This document shows, in pieces, positions 49,962 to 59,167 of a stretch of 64,000 nt of DNA. Position 1 is the first letter of the stretch; every line of letters begins with the position of its first letter. Source of the stretch: Actinomycetes bacterium (GTDB lineage: Bacteria; Actinomycetota; Acidimicrobiia; Acidimicrobiales; Ilumatobacteraceae); contig JANYCT010000051.1 in the NCBI GenBank assembly GCA_025360105.1, positions 124,001 to 188,000 on the forward strand, given 5' to 3'. Both the position numbers and the translations under genes were made by a program. The notes under the pieces were generated by a model that ran no database searches, was not told the origin of the DNA, and saw nothing but the letters and a program-made list of their open reading frames with translations.

Positions 49962-50809
49962 TGCGGATTCTGGTCACCGGTGCACGTGGCCAATTGGGTC
50001 GCGATATGGCCTTGGCCTGCGAAGCCGCCGGCGACACGCTGTTTGCGTTCGATCGTGACACCCTCGACGTCACCGATCGCAACGCAGTGCTCGGCGCGAT
50101 CACCACGATTCGACCCGACGCAGTGATCCACTGCGCGGCGTGGACCGCTGTCGATGCCTGCGAGGCCGACCCCGACCGGGCGTTCGCCACGAATGCACTG
50201 GCAGTGCGTTGGGTCGCCGAAGCCTGCGAACGGGTACACGCACATCTTGCACACATCAGCACCGATTACGTGTTCGATGGCACGAAGTCAACGGCCTACC
50301 ACGAGTGGGATACCCCGAATCCTCAATCGGCGTACGGCGCATCAAAATTGGCCGGTGAGCACGAAGCGCTGGCTCTCGGCGCGTCGGCAACGGTAGTGCG
50401 CACGAGTTGGGTGTGTGGTGAGTTCGGTAACAATATGGTCAAGACGATCATGCGACTGTCCGCAGAACGCCCTGAGCTCAGTTTTGTCGATGACCAACGC
50501 GGGCATCCGTCGTTCTGCACCGATTTGGCGCTGATGGTCCGCCGCCTTGTGCTCGACCGGCGCAGCGGAATTCACCATGTGACCAATCAAGGCGACGTGA
50601 GCTGGTTTGAGTTTGCGCAAGCCGTCGTTGTCGCTACCGGTAAGTCTGCCGACATGGTCCGCCCCATCGCCACGGCGGATCTTCAGCCACCTCGACCCGC
50701 GCGTCGACCCGCCAACAGCATGCTCGACAACGCTGTGCTGCGAGCCGCAGGTGTGCCGTTGCTCCCCGACTTTCGGGAGTCTTTGGCAACGCTCATCGCT
50801 CGACTCTGA
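49961..50809 (+). CDS. rmlD: dTDP-4-dehydrorhamnose reductase
   Basis: A 282-residue SDR that reduces the keto-sugar to dTDP-L-rhamnose. Motifs: RILVTGARGQLGRDMA, HCAAWTAVDACE, ISTDYVFDG and YGASKLAGEHE (Tyr-x3-Lys). ATG 49961 shares its A with the rmlB stop codon (TGATG). The rmlA-rmlC-rmlB-rmlD order is contiguous, so the operon is complete. Confidence 0.94.
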   Translation: MRILVTGARGQLGRDMALACEAAGDTLFAFDRDTLDVTDRNAVLGAITTIRPDAVIHCAAWTAVDACEADPDRAFATNALAVRWVAEACERVHAHLAHISTDYVFDGTKSTAYHEWDTPNPQSAYGASKLAGEHEALALGASATVVRTSWVCGEFGNNMVKTIMRLSAERPELSFVDDQRGHPSFCTDLALMVRRLVLDRRSGIHHVTNQGDVSWFEFAQAVVVATGKSADMVRPIATADLQPPRPARRPANSMLDNAVLRAAGVPLLPDFRESLATLIARL

Positions 50810-50813
50810 CGGG

Positions 50814-51771
50814 CTACAGTGGCGCGCGCTCGGCTTCGGCGCGGTTGGCAAGGTACCAATCGAGCGTGCGTCGCAGACCCTCGGCGAACGGCACTTGCGC
50901 CTTCCACTCGAGCTGTTGCGCAGCTCGTTCCACCGAGACGCGCCGACGCGGCTGACCGTCGGGACGCATTTCATACCAGTTCGCCCTCGAAGCCAACCAG
51001 CGCAGCGATGGTCTCGACGGTCTCGCGAATGGTGACTTCGTGGTCGTTGCCAATGTTGATTGGGTCGGTGCCCTCGTGGTTACCGGCGGCGCGCACGATC
51101 GCCTCGGCCGCATCTTCCACGTACAGGTATTCGCGGCTCGCCTGGCCGGTACCCCACACCTCGATCGTGTCGGCACCGCTCTCTTTGGCCTCGACACACT
51201 TCTTCATCAGCGCAGGGATCACATGCGAGACAGTGGGATGGAACTTGTCACCGGGCCCATACAGGTTGGTGGGGATGAGGTACGCAAAGCGTTGTCCGTA
51301 TTGCGCCGCATTGACCTGGGCGTGGATCAGGTGAGCCTTCTTGGCAATTCCGTATGGAGCGTTCGTCTCCTCTGGGTAGCCGTCCCACAGGCTCGCTTCG
51401 TGGAATGGCACCGGCGTGAACTTCGGATACGAGCACACCGTGCCCACCAGCGTGGTCTTGTATACCGACTCCGAGGCTCGCGTCGCCTCGATGGTGTAGG
51501 TGCCCATCAACAGATTGTCGAGATACAGCGGCGCCGGAGCGACCTGGTTCTAGCCGATGCCACCGACGCGGGCCTCGAGATGCACGACATGAGAAGGGGC
51601 GTGATCGCGAAGGAGTTGATCCGCAGCTCCTGAAACTGTGAGGTCGTACTCAGCGCTGCGCGGCACCACCACCGTGGCCCCTTCGGCCTGTAGCTTGGCG
51701 ACGACGACACGTCCGAGAAACCCCGAACCGCCGGTGACCACTACTGTCTCACCGCTCCATGTTGCGCTCAT
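50814..51771 (-). pseudogene. fcl: Disrupted GDP-L-fucose synthase (fcl/wcaG)
   Basis: Three segments together cover a full-length (about 318-residue) GDP-fucose synthase. 51771-51553 encodes the N-terminus (TVVVTGGSGFLGRVVV, HLEARVGGIG) and ends at in-frame TAG 51550-51552. The same frame resumes to TGA 50971-50973 and carries LVGTVCSYPKFTPVPF, ETNAPYGIAKKA (Tyr-x3-Lys), YGPGDKFHP and YLYVEDAAEAI. The C-terminal PDGQPRRRVSV...LRRTLDWYLAN is in another frame up to 50814. So there are two in-frame stops and one frameshift near 50960-50970. The enzyme would epimerise and reduce GDP-4-keto-6-deoxymannose. Sequencing error is possible. Confidence 0.8.
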
Positions 51772-51798
51772 GGGCGTCGATGATAGGGCCGAGCGGGC

Positions 51799-52875
51799 AT
51801 GATGGACAGTGTGCGGGTCGCTTACACACTTGAGCAGTTGTGGCATCGGGTGCCCGGCGGCACCGGTGTTGCTGCGTTGCGCACCGCAGAGGCAATGGAG
51901 GGCGTTGCCGGGGTCGAACTCGTGGGTGTCGCCGGTCGGCATCGTCAAACCCCGGAGTTCGACTGGACGCCTCCGATCCCATATGTGCAGCTGCCGATCG
52001 CTGCGCCGTGGCTCTATGAGTCATGGCTCTATCTCGGATGGCCTGCGCCGGAGTCAGTCGTCGGCACGGTCGATGTCGTACATGCCACCACGCTCATTCC
52101 GTGCCCAACCAAACGTCCGCTGGTCGTCACCCTGCACGACCTTGCGTTCCTGCGCCGTCCCGAGCAGTTCACGCGCCACGGCGTGCGCGTGTTCAAGCGC
52201 AGCCTCGAGCTGATCAGGCGCCACGCCGATCTCGTGCTGTGCTGCTCGCAAGCCACGATGGACGATTGCGTGGTGTCCGGCATTGATGCCGCACGACTCC
52301 GTCACGTGCCGCTGGGTGTCGATGTGGAGCATGCCCCGCTTGCCGACGTCGCACGTGTGCGGGCTTTGTATCGATTGCCCGAGCGTTACTTGCTGTTCGT
52401 CGGCACGGTCGAACCGCGCAAGAACTTACGCGGCCTGGCGCGCGCCGTTGCGCTCCTCGACGACCCAATCCCGCTGGTGGTGGCGGGCGCTGACGGCTGG
52501 GGTGATGCCGGCGCCCACCTGGTCGGTGACGTGACGTTTCTCGGTTACGTTCCGAATGAAGACCTGCGCGCGCTCTACGCCGGAGCACACGTGTTTTGCT
52601 ATCCAAGCGAACTCGAGGGTTACGGACTGCCGGTGCTCGAGGCAATGGCCCAGGGCGCGCCCGTCGTAACGAGTCGTGATACTGCAACTGAAGAGGCTGC
52701 AGGTGGCGCTGCGGTTCTGGTTGATCCATCGGATGTTTCTGACATCGGGCGTGGCATCACCGAAGCCATCGCACGACGCGTCGAGCTCGACGCCCTCGGC
52801 CGTGAGCGCGCTGCAAGCGCCACGTGGAAACACACCGCAGAACTGACTGCGTCGGCATACCGCGAGCTGATGTAG
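51799..52875 (+). CDS. GT4 family glycosyltransferase
   Basis: A 358-residue GT-B enzyme. It has VAYTLEQLWHRVPGGTGVA at the N-terminus, a C-terminal Rossmann half with ERYLLFVGTVEPRKNLRGLAR and the nucleotide-binding ELEGYGLPVLEAMAQGAPVV (the E-x7-E pattern of GT4). It should transfer a sugar (rhamnose, mannose or another) to a growing lipid-linked polysaccharide. The acceptor is unknown. Start ATG 51799, although GTG 51811 is possible. The fcl remnant is divergent. The next glycosyltransferase starts 8 nt after its stop. Confidence 0.88.
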   Translation: MMDSVRVAYTLEQLWHRVPGGTGVAALRTAEAMEGVAGVELVGVAGRHRQTPEFDWTPPIPYVQLPIAAPWLYESWLYLGWPAPESVVGTVDVVHATTLIPCPTKRPLVVTLHDLAFLRRPEQFTRHGVRVFKRSLELIRRHADLVLCCSQATMDDCVVSGIDAARLRHVPLGVDVEHAPLADVARVRALYRLPERYLLFVGTVEPRKNLRGLARAVALLDDPIPLVVAGADGWGDAGAHLVGDVTFLGYVPNEDLRALYAGAHVFCYPSELEGYGLPVLEAMAQGAPVVTSRDTATEEAAGGAAVLVDPSDVSDIGRGITEAIARRVELDALGRERAASATWKHTAELTASAYRELM

Positions 52876-52883
52876 GTGCCGAC

Positions 52884-53990
52884 GTGATCGATGTCGCAGT
52901 CAACCTGCTGTGGTGCGTGCCTGGTCACGTGGGCGGCAGCGAGGAATACCTCGTCCGCCAGATGCTCGGCCTCGCCGAGATCACGTCGGAGTTCGTTCCC
53001 ACGCTGTACACCGTCGCCGGATTTGCTGCGGCTCACCGCGATCTTGCCGAAGCATTCCGCGTGGTTGTTGCGCCCATCGACGGAACGAATCGGGCGCGAC
53101 GTGTGTTGGCCGAACATGACTGGCTGGCCAAACGAACCAGGTCCGCAGAACTGGTACATCACGGTGGCGGTACTGTTCCCGTGCGCGGTTCGCGACCCAC
53201 GGTGCTCACCATCCACGACCTGCAGTACCTCACCTATCCCCAGTACTTCAGCAGCGTGAAGCGGGCGTATCTCGATTGGGCGATGCCCCGCTCGGCACGT
53301 CGTGCCGACGTCATCGCAGTCCCCACCGCGTTCGTTCGTGACACCGTCGTGCAGGCCTACGGCGTGCAACCCGATCGAGTGGTGATCGTTCCCCATGGAC
53401 TCGAGTCCACCGTCGGCGCGACGGCTACTGACGAAGTGGATGTGCGCGCCCGGTTCAACCTTGGCAGTGGTCGGGTTGTGGTGCTGCCTGCAGTCACCCA
53501 TCCGCACAAAGGCCATCTCTTCCTGCTGCGCCTCCTTGCAGAACGATGGACTGATCCGAATCTTCGTCTGGTGCTCACGGGCGGTCAGGGCGCTGCCGAC
53601 CCCGACGTCTCCGAGGCCATCGACCGATTGGGCCTGACGGCGCGCGTCGTGCGGACCGGTCGAGTATCGGCTGCAGATCGCGATGGTTTGATCAAGCTGG
53701 CGTCGGCGATGGCCTTCCCCAGCGAATACGAGGGATTCGGCGCACCGATCATCGAGGCGATGGCACTTGGGACACCGGTCATCTGTTCCGACCAGACCTG
53801 TCTGCCCGAAGTTGCCGGTGACGCAGCCATTGTCGTGCCGTTACACATCGATGCCTGGGCTGGTGCGCTCGACGCTGCAGTGTCTCGCCGCGATGAACTC
53901 GTGGCGGCCGGTCTCGAACGGGCGGCTCACTTCACTGCGGCCGCCTCCGCGCGGGCGCTGGTCACCGCGTACGGTCTGGCACTGTCATGA
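52884..53990 (+). CDS. GT4 family glycosyltransferase
   Basis: A 368-residue GT-B enzyme. It has AVNLLWCVPGHVGGSEEYLV near the start, LTIHDLQYLTYPQYF, and the C-terminal half with VVVLPAVTHPHKGHLFLLRLL and SEYEGFGAPIIEAMALGTPVI. GTG 52884 is used (AGGTG 5 nt upstream); the track's longer frame overlaps the previous gene. The stop overlaps the next glycosyltransferase start (ATGA). Confidence 0.88.
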   Translation: MIDVAVNLLWCVPGHVGGSEEYLVRQMLGLAEITSEFVPTLYTVAGFAAAHRDLAEAFRVVVAPIDGTNRARRVLAEHDWLAKRTRSAELVHHGGGTVPVRGSRPTVLTIHDLQYLTYPQYFSSVKRAYLDWAMPRSARRADVIAVPTAFVRDTVVQAYGVQPDRVVIVPHGLESTVGATATDEVDVRARFNLGSGRVVVLPAVTHPHKGHLFLLRLLAERWTDPNLRLVLTGGQGAADPDVSEAIDRLGLTARVVRTGRVSAADRDGLIKLASAMAFPSEYEGFGAPIIEAMALGTPVICSDQTCLPEVAGDAAIVVPLHIDAWAGALDAAVSRRDELVAAGLERAAHFTAAASARALVTAYGLALS

Positions 53991-55264
53991 CGACATCGAG
54001 TAGTCAGCAACCGCAGCCGCAGCCCCAACGCCGGTTGCGCCTGGCGGTGCTGTGCCCACATTTCGAACCCGATACCGCGCCGACCGGGGCGGTGATCACG
54101 CGCATCGTGCACGAACTCGCCGCGCTCGGTCACGAGGTGCACGTGATCACTGCGTTGCCGTGGTACCGACGACACGCCATCGAGTCCGATTGGACCGGTC
54201 GATGGGTGCGCCGTGAACGCACCGCCTGGGGATCGATCACGCGAGTGCACCCGTTCCCTGGGCCCGACAAATCGAACCTCCTCCGGCGGGCAGCGGGATT
54301 CGCAGGGTTCAGTGCCCTCGCGGCGATCTGCGGCATTCTTGGCGGACGCGTCGATGGCGTGCTCTCGATGTCGCCGCCGCTGACCAACGGTCTGATTGGG
54401 TGGGTCATCGCACTGGTACGCCGGGGCCCGTTGGTGTTCAACATCCAAGACGTGTTTCCCGACGCGGCCGTCGAAACAGGAGCCATCACCAACACCCGCG
54501 TGATCGCGCTTGCCCGCTGGCTGGAGCGTGTGAGCTATAACCGCGCCGCGGCAGTCACCGTGTTGAGCTCGGACCTGCGCGACAACGTCGTCGCCAAGAT
54601 CGGCCCCGAGCGCGCCGGGCAGGTGCGAGTGATTCCAAACTTCGTGCTCACTGACGAGATCCGCCCGCTCGATCGGCTGACCGCCTATCGACGCGAACTC
54701 GGCATCGGCAACGAACCGGTGGTCATGTACGCAGGCAATGTCGGTTTCTCGCAGTCACTCGACCTCATGCTCAGCGCGGCCAAGGCGTTGCCTGACATCG
54801 CGTTCGTGATCAATGGCGACGGCGCTGCCCGATCGGCCTTGATGGCTGCGGCGGCCGGACTGGCCAACGTTCGTTTTGGCACCTACCAGCCGATGAACCG
54901 CCTGGCCGAAGTTCTGGCCACGGGCGACTTTCACGTCGTCGCTCTGAAGAGGGGCCTCGGACGGGTGAGTGTGCCGTCGAAGACATACTCGATTCTTGCC
55001 GCCGGCCGTCCTATCGTTGCCGCGATCGACGCGGGCACCGAGGTGCCGCGCATCCTTGAATCGGCCGATGCGGGGGTGGTCGTGGCGCCCGATGACCCTG
55101 ATGCATTCGTGGCCGCACTGCGCCAATTGTTAGATGATCCGCAACGTTCTACGCACATGGGTTGCGCCGGTCGAGAGTGGGTGCAGCGTGCCGCGTCGCC
55201 GGGTGCTGTCGCGCTTGCATACGAGCAATTGTTCCGCGAACTCAGTCGGCGCTCGGCGGGGTGA
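53987..55264 (+). CDS. GT4 family glycosyltransferase (WcaI/WbuB-like)
   Basis: A 425-residue GT-B enzyme. Its N-terminus (LRLAVLCPHFEPDTAPTGAV, RIVHELAALGHEVHVITALPWY) and central membrane-associated hydrophobic patch resemble WbuB/WcaI glycosyltransferases of capsule clusters; the nucleotide half reads VVMYAGNVGFSQSLDLML, VSVPSKTYSILAAGRPIVA. It has no N-terminal signal peptide. It overlaps the preceding glycosyltransferase by 4 nt, so three glycosyltransferases are co-translated. Confidence 0.87.
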   Translation: MTTSSSQQPQPQPQRRLRLAVLCPHFEPDTAPTGAVITRIVHELAALGHEVHVITALPWYRRHAIESDWTGRWVRRERTAWGSITRVHPFPGPDKSNLLRRAAGFAGFSALAAICGILGGRVDGVLSMSPPLTNGLIGWVIALVRRGPLVFNIQDVFPDAAVETGAITNTRVIALARWLERVSYNRAAAVTVLSSDLRDNVVAKIGPERAGQVRVIPNFVLTDEIRPLDRLTAYRRELGIGNEPVVMYAGNVGFSQSLDLMLSAAKALPDIAFVINGDGAARSALMAAAAGLANVRFGTYQPMNRLAEVLATGDFHVVALKRGLGRVSVPSKTYSILAAGRPIVAAIDAGTEVPRILESADAGVVVAPDDPDAFVAALRQLLDDPQRSTHMGCAGREWVQRAASPGAVALAYEQLFRELSRRSAG

Positions 55265-55289
55265 CCGGAGTTTCGGTGATCCGAGGCTG

Positions 55290-55295
55290 TAACCT
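55290..55295 (+). promoter_or_regulatory. -10 box TAACCT of the His-rich anchored protein gene
   Basis: TAACCT ends 9 nt before GTG 55305. Confidence 0.45.
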
Positions 55296-55304
55296 CGCAT
55301 ACTC

Positions 55305-56213
55305 GTGGCTTCCTCTTCGTCCGCCAATAAAGTCGCCAAGCTCGCTCAGAAGGGCAAAGGCAAGAAAGTGCGCTTCCAGGGTGGCGCACTGTTTCCGATC
55401 GTCGTCGCCGTTGTGACGCTGCTCGGTTTGGTACTCATTGTGTACTCACGCCAGTCGCGTCCAGGGCCGGGCACCGGCGCGCCCACGTCGAACGATCACT
55501 GGCATGCCGCCTTTGGCATGTATGTGTGCGACGAGAAGGGACTGCAGACACTGCCCAAGATCGTCGGCACCCTCGAAGAGACCGATGGCACGGGACAGCT
55601 GGTCAGCAACGAATTCAAAAAGACCGGTATTCACTCCCATGGCGACGGCATCATTCACTGGCACCCCGCTGCCAGCGGAGCGGCCACGGGCACGAATGCG
55701 AAGATGAGTGTGTTCTTCAAGAACTACGACATCATCGTGACAGATACCAAGCTTGCGCTTCCCAAGGCCCAGGGTGGTCAGACCTTCGAAGAAGGCAAGA
55801 CCAAGTGCATCATCGACGGCAAGGAACAAAAGGCCTCGCTGAAGATGTGGGTCTGGCCGAACTACAGCACCGTCGACACCACCGATCCGCAGATCTACAT
55901 CACCAACATCGGCGATGTGCGCCTCAAGAATGACGGCATGGTATTCATGCTTGCCTTCGTGCCCGACAGTGTGAAGCCCAAGGCACCTGAGTGGACGTCG
56001 GAGCTGCCAACGCTCGGCGCGAAAGATGGCTCCACGTCTGCCACCACCACCACGGTGCCGGGCCAGACCACGGTGCCGGGCCAGGCCACGGTGCCCGGCC
56101 AGACTACGGTGCCCAGCCAGATCACGGTACCCGTCGCAACCCAGAGTGGGTCCACGGTGACGACCACGGCAACCACCACGCAGGTTGCGGTCACCTCTAC
56201 GTCGGGCGGCTGA
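55305..56213 (+). CDS. Single-pass membrane protein with HWH/HSH motifs, unknown function
   Basis: A 302-residue protein I cannot assign. A Lys-rich N-terminus is followed by one membrane segment (about residues 29-48, FPIVVAVVTLLGLVLIVY) and an outside domain of about 190 residues. The domain has close-set histidines (SNDHWHAAFGMYVCDEKG, GIHSHGDGIIHWHPA), two Cys and a beta-rich C-terminal half (VWPNYSTVDTTDPQIYITNIGD, MVFMLAFVPD), suggesting metal binding. Its tail is Thr/Pro-rich with five TTVPGQ-type repeats (56049-56138). It sits between glycosyltransferases and a nucleotidyltransferase, whose ATG overlaps its stop, so a role in surface-polymer assembly is likely. Confidence 0.72.
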   Translation: MASSSSANKVAKLAQKGKGKKVRFQGGALFPIVVAVVTLLGLVLIVYSRQSRPGPGTGAPTSNDHWHAAFGMYVCDEKGLQTLPKIVGTLEETDGTGQLVSNEFKKTGIHSHGDGIIHWHPAASGAATGTNAKMSVFFKNYDIIVTDTKLALPKAQGGQTFEEGKTKCIIDGKEQKASLKMWVWPNYSTVDTTDPQIYITNIGDVRLKNDGMVFMLAFVPDSVKPKAPEWTSELPTLGAKDGSTSATTTTVPGQTTVPGQATVPGQTTVPSQITVPVATQSGSTVTTTATTTQVAVTSTSGG

Positions 56214-57217
56214 TGCGCGCGGTCGTGCTCGTGGGGGGCTTCGGCACCCGGTTGCGACCGCTCACCAATAGCGTCCCCAAACCGATGCTTCCGGTCGGGC
56301 ATGTGCCCATCATCGAACGACTCATCGACAATCTGGTCCGCGGTGGCGTCACTGATGTCACGCTTGCGTTGGGATTCCGCCCCGAGCCATTCATCGAGGC
56401 GTTCCCCGATGGCACGTGCGCCGGAGCGACGCTGCGCTATGCGGTCGAACCTGAACCGCTCGACACCGGTGGTGCTATCCGGTTCGCTGCACTGTTCGCG
56501 GGCATTGACTCCACGTTCGTGGTCGCCAACGGCGATGTGCTCACCGACCTCGATGTCGGTGCATTGGCCGCGTTCCACTGCCGCAACAATGCAGAGGCAA
56601 CGCTCCATTTGACTCCGGTGGACGATCCCTCCGCATTCGGTGTCGTCGACAGCGATACGGCTGGGCTCGTTCGTCGATTCATCGAAAAGCCGCCCGTCGG
56701 CACCGCCCCCAGCAACCTCATCAACGCAGGCACTTACATCTTCGAGCCGTCGGTCATCGCGCGCATCCCTGATGGGCGCAAGGTCTCGATCGAACGAGAA
56801 GTCTTTCCGTTGTTGGCGGCCGATCAACGTCTCTGGGCGATGCCCACCGATGACTACTGGATCGATACCGGTCAGCCCGACTTGTATTTGCGGGCTAATC
56901 TCGACATCATCACCCGTGTTCGTGCCGAGCGCAGTTGGGCCCACGGTGTCGCCGACGGCGCTGTCATCGGCGAGGGTGTGGCTCTGTCTGACACTGTGGT
57001 CGCCCACGGCGCGTCAATCGACGCAGGGGCCGACGTGAGCGACTCCGTGTTGCTCAGTGGTGCGCACGTCGGCGCGGGTGCACACGTGAGCCGCAGCGTG
57101 GTCATGGGGCGAGTCGGTGCGCGCGCCGTCGTATCCGATTGTGTCATCGGTGCCGACGTTGTCATTGCCGATGGTACCCGGCACGCCGGTGAGCGCATTC
57201 CAGACCCCAGTGCCTGA
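56213..57217 (+). CDS. Sugar-phosphate nucleotidyltransferase (mannose-1-phosphate guanylyltransferase-like)
   Basis: A 334-residue protein with the nucleotidyltransferase signature RAVVLVGGFGTRLRPLTNSVPKPMLPVG, followed by GDVLTDLDVGALAAFH, NAGTYIFEP and YWIDTGQPDLYL. A C-terminal left-handed beta-helix holds DTVVAHGASIDAGADVSDSV. This is the GDP-mannose pyrophosphorylase-like group; with gmd downstream, GDP-mannose is the best guess for the product. ATG 56213 shares its A with the upstream stop (TGATG). The next gene follows after 23 nt. Confidence 0.9.
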   Translation: MRAVVLVGGFGTRLRPLTNSVPKPMLPVGHVPIIERLIDNLVRGGVTDVTLALGFRPEPFIEAFPDGTCAGATLRYAVEPEPLDTGGAIRFAALFAGIDSTFVVANGDVLTDLDVGALAAFHCRNNAEATLHLTPVDDPSAFGVVDSDTAGLVRRFIEKPPVGTAPSNLINAGTYIFEPSVIARIPDGRKVSIEREVFPLLAADQRLWAMPTDDYWIDTGQPDLYLRANLDIITRVRAERSWAHGVADGAVIGEGVALSDTVVAHGASIDAGADVSDSVLLSGAHVGAGAHVSRSVVMGRVGARAVVSDCVIGADVVIADGTRHAGERIPDPSA

Positions 57218-57240
57218 CGAGGCGCGGGCGGTCTGACAAC

Positions 57241-58182
57241 ATGGCGAACATGATCCCGATGGTTGTCGGCGGTGCCGGGTTTCTTGGCTCCCATCTGGTC
57301 GATCGACTCCTTGCCGAGGACATGGCCATCGACGTTGTCGATGATCTGTCGTCGGGTTCGCTCGCCAATCTCGCCGACGCGCGGGCCGCCGGCGGAGCCC
57401 TGAAGATCCATACGCTTGACGTGCGCGCGGCGGAATTCGGATCGCTCGTTGGAATGCGACGACCCGACGTGATCTATCACCTTGGGCTACTCACTCCTGC
57501 GAACAGCGAGCGCGAGGCCGACGGGGCTGCCGTTGCCAACGTACTGGCGGTCTTGGAAGCGGCGCGTCATCACGGCGTCGGTAAGGTCGTAGTCGCCCTC
57601 CCGGCTGGTTCGTTGTACGGAGAGGTGCCCGCCCGAGAACTGCCCGTCAAGGAGACCCGGCCGTTCGAACCCGTCGGGGTTCGAGGCGTGCTCGCACGTA
57701 CGGTCACCGAACTACTCGCCGTCTACCGCGACGAACATGCTGTCGAGTTCACCGCCCTCGCGATGACCTCGGTATATGGGCCGCGACAACGCGCAGCGGA
57801 TGGTGTGGTGGCAGCGTTTGCCACCGCTTTGGCACATGGCGAATCGTTCGTGATCTTTGGTGATGGCCGCCAAACGCGCGACCTGCTGTTCGTTGACGAT
57901 GCAGTCGACGCATTGGTGCGCGCCGGCAATCGCGGCGGCGGTCTCGTTGTCAATATCGGCACCGGAGTGCCGACGTCGATCCGCGACTTGGCGGCCCTCG
58001 TGAACCCCCGCCTGTCATCTGACGCCTCGCTGGTGCATCAGCCCCGCCGGCACAGTGACCTCACCCGCGTCGCAGTTTCGCCGACGCGTGCGCGCATTCA
58101 CCTGCAATGGTCACCATGGACCGATCTTGCCGCTGGTCTTCGCGCGACGCTTCCCGGCTACGAATCGCTCACCGAAACGTAA
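57241..58182 (+). CDS. Extended SDR (NAD-dependent epimerase/dehydratase) lacking the YxxxK motif
   Basis: A 313-residue protein. It has the NAD-binding GGAGFLGSHLVDRLLAED, an acidic residue at the end of beta-2 (VVDDLSSG) and further family elements (VYGPRQRAADGVV, GDGRQTRDLLFVDDAVDAL). At the position of the catalytic Tyr-x3-Lys it reads PVGVRGVLARTV, so neither Tyr nor Lys is present. The upstream serine is retained (LPAGSLYGE). It is probably not a normal epimerase; it may be a structural partner or use a different mechanism. It lies in the polysaccharide cluster, 23 nt after the nucleotidyltransferase. Confidence 0.82.
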   Translation: MANMIPMVVGGAGFLGSHLVDRLLAEDMAIDVVDDLSSGSLANLADARAAGGALKIHTLDVRAAEFGSLVGMRRPDVIYHLGLLTPANSEREADGAAVANVLAVLEAARHHGVGKVVVALPAGSLYGEVPARELPVKETRPFEPVGVRGVLARTVTELLAVYRDEHAVEFTALAMTSVYGPRQRAADGVVAAFATALAHGESFVIFGDGRQTRDLLFVDDAVDALVRAGNRGGGLVVNIGTGVPTSIRDLAALVNPRLSSDASLVHQPRRHSDLTRVAVSPTRARIHLQWSPWTDLAAGLRATLPGYESLTET

Positions 58183-58204
58183 CGTCGACAAACAGCGTGG
58201 GTGC

Positions 58205-59167
58205 TCACACAACCACACCGGCAGCGGCGAGCGCAACGCGTGCCAGATTCGCGGAGATCGCCGATGTGCTCATGATCGATGGCACGACGATGGCACGCAT
58301 ACCCACCGCTTCCACCTCGCGGGCGAGATGCGCGTCGATGGGGTCGATCACGAGAGCCGCGGCGATCGGTGCGTACAGCCGAGCCACGCCGACCACCGTC
58401 GACTCGTGACCGAGTTCCCCGAGCATGCGATCAGCCGGGCCCTTCAGTGCAGCGCCGCCGACGATGGGAGAGACTGCAACGACTGACTCTCGGCGTGCAC
58501 TCAGCGCAGTGTCTACTCCTGCAAGCGCGCGCAACGGCCCGATCGACACCAGCGGATTCGACGGTGCGATCACGATGGCATCGGCACCCATCAGGGCACG
58601 TGCCGCGTGGCCGGTGAGGGCGGCGCGGTCTGCGCCGATAAAACGAACATCGCTGACGGCAACACTGTGGCGGCGTTGCACAAAGTACTCCTGAAAGCTG
58701 ATCTCGCCCTCGTCGACCACCGTGACGCGGGTCTCGACGCGGTCATCGGTCATTGGTAGGAGGCGAACATGCAGTCCGAACGCGTGGGCGATCTCGCCGG
58801 TGATCTCCGTCAGCGTGGCACCCTCGGCGATGCGGGCCGTGCGGTAGAAGTGCGTGGCCAGGTCCTGATCGCCGAGATTGAACCACGTTGGCGCCGCGTG
58901 CGAATTCGGTGGACGAACCGGCACGAAACGGGCGAGGGCCTCCATTGCCCGCCAACTCTCGTCGCGCAGACCCCAGCCGCGCTCAGGATCGATCGCTCCT
59001 GCGAGTGTGTACGTGACAGTGTCGAGATCGGGGCAGATGTAGAGCCCGTGCATCACCGTGTCGTCGCCGGTGTTGACGACGGCGGTGATATCCGTCGCCG
59101 GAACCACGTGCAGGAGCCCGCTGAGGAACCGTGCGGCGCCGACCCCGCCTGCAAGTACGGTGATCAT
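58205..59167 (-). CDS. cofD: 2-phospho-L-lactate transferase (coenzyme F420 biosynthesis)
   Basis: A 320-residue CofD protein. [19 protein letters not shown] holds the nucleotide loop, followed by [26 protein letters not shown] and [15 protein letters not shown], all typical of CofD/FbiA, which joins a phospholactyl-type unit to Fo to make F420-0. The organism therefore probably makes F420. ATG 59167 overlaps the stop of the upstream glycosyltransferase by 4 nt. cofE (fbiB) is not adjacent. Confidence 0.93.
   Translation of the reverse strand: MITVLAGGVGAARFLSGLLHVVPATDITAVVNTGDDTVMHGLYICPDLDTVTYTLAGAIDPERGWGLRDESWRAMEALARFVPVRPPNSHAAPTWFNLGDQDLATHFYRTARIAEGATLTEITGEIAHAFGLHVRLLPMTDDRVETRVTVVDEGEISFQEYFVQRRHSVAVSDVRFIGADRAALTGHAARALMGADAIVIAPSNPLVSIGPLRALAGVDTALSARRESVVAVSPIVGGAALKGPADRMLGELGHESTVVGVARLYAPIAAALVIDPIDAHLAREVEAVGMRAIVVPSIMSTSAISANLARVALAAAGVVV

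Noticed and set aside
50971-50973. TGA in the fcl gene as a second selenocysteine codon
   Set aside because: It sits where the family has Trp, and a frameshift follows. There is no Cys there and no hairpin like that at arsC.
36148-51552. Amber codon reassignment (TAG as sense) in this organism
   Set aside because: TAG ends other intact genes (34317, 52875), and the two in-frame TAG genes also carry frameshifts, so they look like broken genes or errors.
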